Of a DNA stretch of 64,000 nucleotides, positions 54,947 through 62,046 are shown one piece after another. The stretch is from positions 62,001-126,000 of the forward strand of contig NZ_JAGTJJ010000010.1 in the NCBI RefSeq assembly GCF_028435365.1. Reading direction: 5' to 3'. Source of the DNA: Polyangium jinanense (GTDB lineage: Bacteria; Myxococcota; Polyangia; Polyangiales; Polyangiaceae). Made by a program: the position numbers and the translations under genes. Numbering within the stretch: the first letter of the stretch is position 1; each line of letters opens with the position of its first letter. Under the pieces are notes generated by a model. The model saw only the letters and a program-made list of their open reading frames with translations, had not been told where the DNA came from and made no database searches.

Positions 54947-56119
54947 ATGAATGCTTCGCATGACTTTCGCCGGACCCTCGCGCGTCGGCTCCTCGCGCTC
55001 GTCGCCGCCGCGCTCCCCGTCACGATGAGCGTGCTCTCGGGCTGCGTCGTGCAAGAATCCACGGGCGGCGATTGCCCGGAGGCGTCCCCGAAGCAGGCGT
55101 GTTTCGCCTGGCCCCAGGATTTCGGTACCGTAGGCAGCGGGGGCTCTGGCGGAAGCGGTGGCGGCGCGGGTGGAGCCGGGGGAGGCGCCCCCGTGATGTG
55201 TCCCGCGCAGGCCGAAGCGAAGTCCATCCTCGACCACGAAACCGCCGGGCGTCATACGATGAAATCGGATGGCACGTTCCAGAATGGTCAGTGCTGTTAC
55301 GACACGCTCTTTCAGCCCTTGTGTATCGGGGGTCGCCCCTTCCTCGTGAACGACGCGCCCCGCACGGCCGAGCCCGTTCGCGGCGCCTTCGCGTCGGGCG
55401 CGCGCAGCCCGGAGGCGATGGCTCCGAACCTCGACGATCTCTCCGCGGACGAGCGCGCCTTGCTCGCGGCGGCATGGACGCGTGATGGGCTCTTCGAGCA
55501 CGCGTCCGTCGCCTCCTTCGGACGGTTTGCCCTGGAACTGCTCGCCGTCGGTGCCCCAGCAGATCTCGTCACGCGGGCACACCGAGCCGCGGAGGACGAA
55601 GTGCGCCACGCGGAGCTCTGTTTTGCGCTCGCCTCGAATTACGCCGGGGAAGCCAGGGCCCCGGGGCCGTTCCCCTTCGAGGGACGCATCGATATTTGCG
55701 CCGATCTCGCCTCGGTCGCCGCGCGCGCCGCGCGGGAAGGTTGCATTGGAGAGACGATTGCCGCGGCCGTCGCCGCCGAGCAGCTCGCGGCCGCCACGGA
55801 TCCGGCCGTGCACGCGGTCCTCCGGCTCATCGCCGAGGACGAGGCGCGTCACGCCGAGCTTGCATGGCGCACGGTGGCCTGGGCCGTGCGCGTGGGCGGC
55901 GACGCGGTGCGCGCGGCCGTCCTCGAGGTCTTCGCGTCGCTCGGGCAAGGCGCGCCCGGCGAGCGAACGCCGAGCGATCCGCGTCTCGCGGCGCATGGTC
56001 GGCTCGGCGAGGCCGAGGTGCAGGAGGTGGCCCGACGCGCGACGGTCGAGGTCGTTTTGCCCGCGGTGCGGCTTTTCGTGGAGCGGCTCGGAGGCGGCGA
56101 AATTCGCGCGGAGGCTTGA
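54947..56119 (+). CDS. Ferritin-like diiron-domain lipoprotein
   Basis: The protein has 390 residues from the ATG at 54947 (GAGG ahead); the longer frame lacks support. Lipoprotein signal (VTMSVLSGC), Gly/Ser linker (GSGGSGGSGGGAGG), a Cys-containing segment (GQCCYDTLF), then a four-helix ferritin-like domain (about 165-390). Iron-ligand motifs pair up: Glu184 (FEHASVASF) with E218xxH221 (EVRH), and Glu278 with E299xxH302 (EARH). A surface-anchored ferritin-like protein could handle extracytoplasmic iron or oxidise a substrate. A DoxX gene follows 32 bp downstream. Confidence 0.88.
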   Translation: MNASHDFRRTLARRLLALVAAALPVTMSVLSGCVVQESTGGDCPEASPKQACFAWPQDFGTVGSGGSGGSGGGAGGAGGGAPVMCPAQAEAKSILDHETAGRHTMKSDGTFQNGQCCYDTLFQPLCIGGRPFLVNDAPRTAEPVRGAFASGARSPEAMAPNLDDLSADERALLAAAWTRDGLFEHASVASFGRFALELLAVGAPADLVTRAHRAAEDEVRHAELCFALASNYAGEARAPGPFPFEGRIDICADLASVAARAAREGCIGETIAAAVAAEQLAAATDPAVHAVLRLIAEDEARHAELAWRTVAWAVRVGGDAVRAAVLEVFASLGQGAPGERTPSDPRLAAHGRLGEAEVQEVARRATVEVVLPAVRLFVERLGGGEIRAEA

Positions 56120-56151
56120 CGGGGCCCGCCAAGCGCTCGAAAAGAGGGCGA

Positions 56152-56586
56152 ATGGCCCCCGCCGATCGTCCCGCCGAACCCGCCCCGCCCGAGAGCCGTG
56201 TGAAGGTCGCTCTGCGCGTCGTCCTCGCCCTGGCCATGATCGGGGTGGGCATCCTGCATTTCACGTCCCCCGAGCCTTTCGTGCACATCGTCCCCGCGGC
56301 CCTGCCCGCGCCGCTCGCGCTCGTGTACGTGAGCGGGGTGGCCGAGATTGCCGGGGGCGTGGGCCTCTTGATCCCGCGGCTCCGGCGCGCGGCGGGCATC
56401 GGCCTCATTGCGCTTTACGTCGCGGTTTTTCCGGCAAACATCAACATGGCGATTCACGAGATCCCGATCGGCGAGGACCCCGTGCCGGAATGGGCACTCT
56501 GGGCGCGGCTCCCCTTTCAGATCGTGTTCATCGCCTGGGCTTACTGGGTCGGCGTGCGTTCGCGTTCGGGTCGCATTTCCAGCTGA
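56152..56586 (+). CDS. DoxX-family membrane protein
   Basis: The protein has 144 residues, ATG preceded by AAGAGGG. Four transmembrane helices: ALRVVLALAMIGVGILHF (about 20-37), a second at 52-72 (LVYVSGVAEIAGGVGLL), a third at 82-95 and a fourth at about 118-135. The GVAEIAGGVGLL segment is typical of the DoxX/DoxD superfamily, quinone-linked or thiol-redox membrane proteins. It is probably co-transcribed with the ferritin-like lipoprotein, a pairing that suggests an extracytoplasmic redox function. Confidence 0.85.
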   Translation: MAPADRPAEPAPPESRVKVALRVVLALAMIGVGILHFTSPEPFVHIVPAALPAPLALVYVSGVAEIAGGVGLLIPRLRRAAGIGLIALYVAVFPANINMAIHEIPIGEDPVPEWALWARLPFQIVFIAWAYWVGVRSRSGRISS

Positions 56587-56604
56587 CCGTCGAAAAAGAA
56601 TCGC

Positions 56605-59334
56605 TCAGCGCGTCCCGAGCCCGAGCTTCTTTCGCAGCCGCGGCGTCTCGCGCTCCCGCACCGCAATGCACTGGTTCGCCTGCTCTTCGAGCGCCGCGAG
56701 CTTCCGCGGGTTCACGTCCACGGTCTCGAAGATCGCCTTGAAGACCTTGAGCGCGTCGTCCCGGGTCACCGGATCACACGCCTCGCCCACCGCGCTCGAA
56801 AGCTCGAGCAAGAGCCCTCCGCCGAACCGCGGCGCGAGCTCGGGGCCACGCGCGCGGATCCACCCGAGGGAGGTCGACAAGGTCTCCGGCGCGCGCGCCG
56901 ATTCGTGGAACGCGCGGGCAAACTCGTGCGCCCGTAGCTCACCGGCCCGCGCGATGTCGAGGCCCCGACCGAGCTCCGCCGGATCACCGATCCTCCCGAT
57001 CGCGCGCGCCGCGATGACCCGCTCCTCCGGCGTCGCCGCGAGCCGCACCGCGTCCCGCAGCGCTTGCAGCCGCTCGTCGCCGCCGGTCCGCGCGGCCACG
57101 AGCAGCGCGACGGCCGTCGTGTCCGCGTCGATCGCCCGCGGATCGTCGAGGTACGCCGTCGCGCGCGAGGCCGCTTGCCGGAGCGTCCACGGATCCTCCG
57201 CGAGCACGCCGAGCGCTTCGAGCACGGCCACGCGAGCGAGGCGCGTGGCTTCGTCGTCTTGCTTGCGTGTCGCCCAGCCGAGCTCCTTGCCGAGCGGAAG
57301 GAACAACGAACCGACGAAGCGACCGAGCGCCTCGCGTGACCCCGAGTCCGGCAGCACCACGCGGATCCAGCGCAGGCTCTCCGTCATCTCGGCGAGCACC
57401 GCGGGGTGCCGCTCGCCCCGCAGCGACGAAAGGAGTTCGAGCAGCGCATCCGCCCCGAGCTCTCCGCTTCGCACGAGCGCGAGCGCGTTCGCCACGAGGC
57501 CCACGCGTTCCGTCGGCGCGAGCTTCTTCGCGACCTTCGCGAGCGCGTCCCACGAGGCGCGCGGCAGCGTGAACCGATAGTACCCGCGCTCGTCCGCGTT
57601 CGGATGGATCCACGAAGGGCAGCCTCGCCGCGGCAGCTCCAGCGTCAGGCGATCGGAGAGAAGCCCGCACACCGGCGCCGCTGCGCCCTCGTACGCGACG
57701 CACGCGGGCACGACGAACGCCCGCGCCTCCTCGCCGCCCGCGCCCGCCCGCGAGGTCGGCGGCGTGAGCGCCAGCGAGACGCGGGGCGCTTTGTCCGCCT
57801 CGCAGGTGAGCTCGGCGCGCACGAAGGGCACGCCCGTGCGTTCGAGGAACGGGCGCGCGACAGCCGCGACGTCCTTGCCCGACGCCTCGGCCAGCGCCGC
57901 GAGCAAGCCGTCCGTCGACGCCGTGCCGTGAGCATGCGCGGACGTGTGCGCGGCGAGGCCCTTCCGCATCACGTCTTCCCCGAGCCACCCTTCGAGCATC
58001 CGCACGAGGCTCGCGCCCTTCTCGTAGGTGATCGCGTCGAAGATCTCCTCGGCGTCTCCCGTGCTCACCACGGGTGCGCGCACGGCGCGCGACGAGGGCA
58101 GCTCGTCGAGCTTCATCGCGAGGTGTTTGTCCCGCACGGCCGACGCGGCGGCGCCCGTGTCCTTCGTGATCGTGTCGATGACCTTCGCCGTCATCCACGT
58201 CGCGAGGCCCTCGTTGAGCCAGAGCTCATCCCACCACGGCGGCCCGACGAGGTTGCCGAACCACTGATGCGCGAGCTCGTGCGCCACGATCGACGCCATC
58301 TCCTGCTTCCCTTGCGCCGAGGCCGCGTCAGGGTCGAGCAGCGCGAGATCCTCGCGGAGCGTCACGAGCCCTGGGTGCTCCATCGCCGCGGCCATGAGAT
58401 CGGGGACCGCCACGAGATCGAGCTTGCGGTATGGATACGCGCGGCCGAAGAAGCCCGCGAGCACCGCGAGCTCGCGCGCCGCCGTGTCGAGCACGAGCTC
58501 GCCGAGCTTCGCCTTGCCGCGCGTCGTGACGAGGCGCAGGCGGATCGGTTCCTTTTGACCACCAACGGTCGTCTTCGCCTCGCGGATCTCGAACGGCCCC
58601 ACGGCGAGCGCGACCAGATACGTCGGGAGCGGCTCCGTCGTGGCGAAGGAAAACGTCTCGTGCGCGGCGTCCGGCGAGGCTGTCCGGCTGGTCTCCGGCG
58701 CGTTCGACAGCGCGAGCTGGCCCTTCGGCACCGTCACCTTCACGTCGAACGGCACCTTGAAGCCGGGCTCGTCGAAGCACGGGAAGACCCGCCGCGCGTC
58801 GACGGGCTCGAACTGCGTGAACGCGTACGACGCGCCCGCGTCCTCGACGCGGAACAGGCCCGCGGTGCCCTCGCCGAAGGGCGCGACGTAGGTGATCTCG
58901 ATCGACGCGCGCCCCGCGGGCAGCGGTTTTTCGAACGCGAGCACGAGCTCGTTCGGCGTCGTTTGTCCCGCGCTCGGCCGTGTCGAGGTCCGCGCCGGGC
59001 GCCGCTCGTTTCCGACGACCACGTGCGCGCGCCGCAGATCGATCTCGGCCGCGTGCAGCACCACGTGCGACGTCGGGCGCGGGATCTCCACGTCGATCGT
59101 GACCTCGCCCGTGAAGCGCGGTTCCTTCGGGTTCACCCAGAGCGAGAGCGCGTAACGGAGCGGCCGCGCCGTGTCCGGCAGGCGGCCGTTCGCGAGCGGC
59201 GGCGGCGGCTTCGGCGCCTGCTCCGCGGGCGTCGTCGCGGGCTCGACGCGGAAGACCGGCGCGTTCGGGATGCAGCCCGCGAGGGCGACCACGAGGAAGG
59301 GCAGGGCGAGCCTCCCGCGAGACCAAGCAAGCAT
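56605..59334 (-). CDS. M1-family zinc aminopeptidase, lipoprotein
   Basis: The protein has 909 residues from the ATG at 59334, which yields a lipoprotein signal (LPFLVVALAGC); the frame opens much further upstream in the shadow of the next gene. An N-terminal beta domain with RRVFPCFDEPGFK (about 181-193) precedes the catalytic domain: the substrate-binding segment AAAMEHPG (a GxMEN variant, 315-322), zinc site HELAHQWFG (352-360) and the distant Glu375 in NEGLATW. The C-terminal ERAP1-like helical region (about 560-909) is complete. It trims N-terminal residues from peptides at the envelope. Last gene of a three-gene minus-strand operon. Confidence 0.95.
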   Translation of the reverse strand: MLAWSRGRLALPFLVVALAGCIPNAPVFRVEPATTPAEQAPKPPPPLANGRLPDTARPLRYALSLWVNPKEPRFTGEVTIDVEIPRPTSHVVLHAAEIDLRRAHVVVGNERRPARTSTRPSAGQTTPNELVLAFEKPLPAGRASIEITYVAPFGEGTAGLFRVEDAGASYAFTQFEPVDARRVFPCFDEPGFKVPFDVKVTVPKGQLALSNAPETSRTASPDAAHETFSFATTEPLPTYLVALAVGPFEIREAKTTVGGQKEPIRLRLVTTRGKAKLGELVLDTAARELAVLAGFFGRAYPYRKLDLVAVPDLMAAAMEHPGLVTLREDLALLDPDAASAQGKQEMASIVAHELAHQWFGNLVGPPWWDELWLNEGLATWMTAKVIDTITKDTGAAASAVRDKHLAMKLDELPSSRAVRAPVVSTGDAEEIFDAITYEKGASLVRMLEGWLGEDVMRKGLAAHTSAHAHGTASTDGLLAALAEASGKDVAAVARPFLERTGVPFVRAELTCEADKAPRVSLALTPPTSRAGAGGEEARAFVVPACVAYEGAAAPVCGLLSDRLTLELPRRGCPSWIHPNADERGYYRFTLPRASWDALAKVAKKLAPTERVGLVANALALVRSGELGADALLELLSSLRGERHPAVLAEMTESLRWIRVVLPDSGSREALGRFVGSLFLPLGKELGWATRKQDDEATRLARVAVLEALGVLAEDPWTLRQAASRATAYLDDPRAIDADTTAVALLVAARTGGDERLQALRDAVRLAATPEERVIAARAIGRIGDPAELGRGLDIARAGELRAHEFARAFHESARAPETLSTSLGWIRARGPELAPRFGGGLLLELSSAVGEACDPVTRDDALKVFKAIFETVDVNPRKLAALEEQANQCIAVRERETPRLRKKLGLGTR

Positions 59335-59366
59335 CGATCGAACGTTCGCCGCGCGGCGCGGCCCGG

Positions 59367-60458
59367 TCAAGCGGCAGGCTCCGGCGCGCCCCGGAATCCG
59401 AGCGCCCGCGCCTGCGCCGGGCCCGTGTCCTTGCGGCGCCAGAGCACCGCGTCGAGCACGTAATGCGTGGCCTGCGGCAGCGCGAGCAGAGGCACGACGA
59501 GCGCGCGCGCCGAGGGGCCGAGCAGCGGCGCCTCGCGCATCCCGCCGAAGAGCGAGGGTCTGTCGTGCCAGACCAGCCGATCCCAGAGCGCCTCCTCGGC
59601 GAACGCGAGCGCGAGCGCCGCCGCGGCGAACGCGAGCACGCCGCCCGCCGCGATGCGCGCGACGAGCCCCGCGGGAGCCTCGCGCGCCCGCTCCCGCGTG
59701 TACGCCCAGAGCAGCGCCATGTACGGGATCCCGTGCACGAGCACGTTCGTCACGGTGAACTGGAAGTCCGAGTTCGTCGCGACGATCCCGGAGAACCACG
59801 TGATCGCCGTCGTCGCCACCACGAGATGTTTGCCCGGGTTCCGCGGCCCGCCCCGCCGCCAAACGAGCACGGCGCGCGCGGCGTACGCGACGAGCAGACC
59901 GGCCCAGACGACGCCCGCGGGCACGACGAGCGCGCGGAGCCATGGCGAGGTCACGAAGTCGTCCTCGACGAACCACCGGAACGCGCGGGGCAGGTGGGCG
60001 TGCCAGTAGAGCAACGGGAAGCACGTCGACGCGTAGATCGTGGCGTCGTCAAGCATGCGTCCGAGCCGCGAGCGCTCACCGGCCCGTGCTCGGTAGATCG
60101 CCACCCAGCCCGCTTGTTGCCGCACGAAGTGGAGCACCGCCACGTACGCGAGCACGCGCCAGAAGAGCCGCTCGGACGTGGCGTGGAGCAGCGCGCCCGC
60201 GGCCCAGCACGCGAGCGGCGTGGCCACGTAGAGCGCGCGGCGCTTTCCGAGCTCCTCGCGATCGAAGTACGTCCGGAAGAACGTCGTGTGGACGTGCGCG
60301 ACGTCGACCGCGAGCACGAACGTGATCCATCCCCAGAGCGGCAGCGCGCCCTCGTCGCTCAGCGCGGGCGCGAGCGCGGCGAGCACGAGCGCGAGCGCCG
60401 CGGACCCGCCAAAGACGGCCACGTCGACGCGCGCGCCCCAGATCCAGGGCCCGTTCAC
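59367..60458 (-). CDS. Polytopic membrane protein of unknown function
   Basis: The protein has 363 residues, GTG start. About eight to nine transmembrane segments run through the chain, with conserved-looking polar residues inside the membrane region: VDVAHVHTTFFRTYFDRE (about 50-68), VLHFVRQQAGWVAIYRAR and the tail ALPQATHYVLDAVLWR. The His/Arg/Gln clusters resemble those of membrane enzymes, but I do not recognise the family. It lies between a DUF350 gene (31 bp upstream) and the M1 aminopeptidase (32 bp downstream), likely one operon. Confidence 0.8.
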   Translation of the reverse strand: MNGPWIWGARVDVAVFGGSAALALVLAALAPALSDEGALPLWGWITFVLAVDVAHVHTTFFRTYFDREELGKRRALYVATPLACWAAGALLHATSERLFWRVLAYVAVLHFVRQQAGWVAIYRARAGERSRLGRMLDDATIYASTCFPLLYWHAHLPRAFRWFVEDDFVTSPWLRALVVPAGVVWAGLLVAYAARAVLVWRRGGPRNPGKHLVVATTAITWFSGIVATNSDFQFTVTNVLVHGIPYMALLWAYTRERAREAPAGLVARIAAGGVLAFAAAALALAFAEEALWDRLVWHDRPSLFGGMREAPLLGPSARALVVPLLALPQATHYVLDAVLWRRKDTGPAQARALGFRGAPEPAA

Positions 60459-60489
60459 GAGGCGCTCGGGGACCTTCCTCGCCCCTCCC

Positions 60490-60711
60490 TCAGCCGTGGA
60501 TGGCCGCGGCGATGATCCAGGAGAGCCCCAGGATCACCGAGCCGATCACGATCGCGAGCGCGGTGTTCTGGTCCTCCTCGATCTCCTTGCGGATCGAGAA
60601 CGGCGTCACCTTCGTGATGATGAAGAACGCCACGGCGAAGACGACGAGCCCGATCACGACGAAGATCAGCGTGGCGATCGAGGCCTTGAGCAGCTGCGAA
60701 ATGTCGAGCAT
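60490..60711 (-). CDS. DUF350-family small membrane protein
   Basis: The protein has 73 residues; ATG after GGGAGAG. Two transmembrane helices (about 10-34 and 50-71) flank ITKVTPFSIRKEIEEDQNT, the characteristic TP-x-KEIEE-N region of DUF350. Function of the family is unknown; members often sit beside envelope and lipid genes. First gene of the operon with the polytopic protein and the aminopeptidase. A longer frame on this strand is a shadow of the divergent hydrolase. Confidence 0.82.
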   Translation of the reverse strand: MLDISQLLKASIATLIFVVIGLVVFAVAFFIITKVTPFSIRKEIEEDQNTALAIVIGSVILGLSWIIAAAIHG

Positions 60712-60822
60712 CGATGCTCTCCCGAGGGCCCGGAGGGGCCGTGCCGGCAGGGTAAGGGAAGATGGGCCCGGCTGGGAAGCCTCGACGTCGTGGGCGGAAG
60801 CGACTACCTCACGCGGAGGACC

Positions 60823-61635
60823 ATGGGCATCGCGCGGATCGGCGACGTCGACATTCATTACGAAACCTTCGGCGAGGCCGGTCCGGCCGTGCTGCTCGTC
60901 ATGGGCCTCGGCTCGCGGGGGGACAACTGGACGGCCATTTCGCGCGCCCTCGCCGGCCGCGGCTTTCGTGCGATCCAGTTCGATAACCGCGACGTCGGCC
61001 GCTCCTCGCGTTTCCCGGGCGGAAGCTACGAGATCGCCGACATGGCCCAGGATGCCGTGGGGCTGCTCGATCACCTCGGCATCGGCGAGGCGCGGCTCGT
61101 CGGCATTTCGATGGGCGGCATGATCGCGCAGGAGCTCGCCGTGCGTTTCCCCGAGCGGTTCTCGCGCCTCGTGCTCCTCGCGACCTGGCCTGGCGGGGAC
61201 GTCGCGAAGACGCCCGAAGGCGCAATCCTCTCCGAGCTCGCCTCGCTCGCCCCCGATGACGATCGCGCGGCGGCCGAGGCGCGCCTTGCCGCGTTTTATC
61301 GCGCCATCACGGGCCCCGCGTTCGCCCAGAAGAACCCCGAGATCCTCGACATGGCCATCGCGTTCGCGCTCGAAGGCGTCCCCGAGGTGGACGGTCTTCT
61401 GCGGCAGATCCAGGCGATCAGCCGGTTCTCCATCTGGGACCGCCTCGGCGACGTCCGCGTGCCGACCCTCGTCTTGCACGGCGACGCCGATCCGCTCATT
61501 CCGCACGAAAATGGCGAGCTCCTCGCGCGGCGGATTCCGGGCGCGCGGCTCCGCACGCTGCGCGGCGTGGGGCACCTCGTGCCGCTGGAGGCGCCGCTCG
61601 AAACCTACGGCGCGCTGCTCGATTTTCTATCGTGA
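60823..61635 (+). CDS. Alpha/beta-hydrolase (TAP/AB-hydrolase-1 type)
   Basis: The protein has 270 residues; ATG preceded by GGAGG. The oxyanion-side motif (LLVMGLGSRGDNW), a DNRDVGRSS segment, nucleophile elbow LVGISMGGMIAQ (Ser), acid LHGDADPLIP (Asp) and catalytic His in GVGHLVPLEAP are all visible. No signal peptide, so cytoplasmic. The closest style is short-chain carboxylesterase or peroxidase-type hydrolases; substrate unknown. It is divergent from the DUF350 operon. Confidence 0.92.
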   Translation: MGIARIGDVDIHYETFGEAGPAVLLVMGLGSRGDNWTAISRALAGRGFRAIQFDNRDVGRSSRFPGGSYEIADMAQDAVGLLDHLGIGEARLVGISMGGMIAQELAVRFPERFSRLVLLATWPGGDVAKTPEGAILSELASLAPDDDRAAAEARLAAFYRAITGPAFAQKNPEILDMAIAFALEGVPEVDGLLRQIQAISRFSIWDRLGDVRVPTLVLHGDADPLIPHENGELLARRIPGARLRTLRGVGHLVPLEAPLETYGALLDFLS

Positions 61636-61692
61636 CGTGGCTCGGCTCGCCTGGGCGGATCGCTGGTCCGTCCCATGCATCGCTGTCTTCGC

Positions 61693-61923
61693 ATGGTAGA
61701 TACACGCACGGATGGGATGTCGGGGCTTTCGTGGGTGGCGCTGGTCCTCGTGATCGTCGGCGCCTTGAACTGGGCGCTCGTGGGGCTCTTCGACTGGAAC
61801 CTCGTCGCCGCTCTATTCGGGACGTTCTCGGCGCTCACGCGCATCGTGTACGTGCTCGTGGGCCTTTCGGGTCTGTATTTGATTTTCCTCTCGACGCGGC
61901 TGGTGCAACGGCCAAGAGCTTGA
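61693..61923 (+). CDS. DUF378-family small membrane protein
   Basis: This gives 76 residues from the ATG at 61693; another ATG at 61717 is equally possible. Two transmembrane helices hold the DUF378 signature: WVALVLVIVGALNWALVGLF, then LVAALFG, and ALTRIVYVLVGLSGLYLIF. These are small bacterial inner-membrane proteins of unknown function. It follows the alpha/beta-hydrolase gene by 57 bp. Confidence 0.82.
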   Translation: MVDTRTDGMSGLSWVALVLVIVGALNWALVGLFDWNLVAALFGTFSALTRIVYVLVGLSGLYLIFLSTRLVQRPRA

Positions 61924-61968
61924 CAGCGGAGCGAGCCCTCAATCGCCCGTGATCCCTCACGAAAATTT

Positions 61969-61990
61969 CTGGACAAGCGCGGCTGTCCAG
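61969..61990. terminator. Weak stem-loop after the DUF378 gene
   Basis: CTGGACA / TGTCCAG forms a 7-bp stem with an 8-nt loop, 46 bp past the DUF378 stop and 57 bp before the next ATG. There is no T-run, so the assignment is tentative. Confidence 0.3.
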
Positions 61991-62046
61991 GTTTCGATGC
62001 CCGACGTTTGTGCGCTGCATGGAGCAGCCCATGAGGAGGTCGGAGC

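Noticed and set aside
58858..60024. Extended M1 aminopeptidase start at 60024
   Set aside because: The extension above 59334 runs antisense-like, in another frame, through the polytopic membrane protein gene. The ATG at 59334 gives a proper lipoprotein signal.
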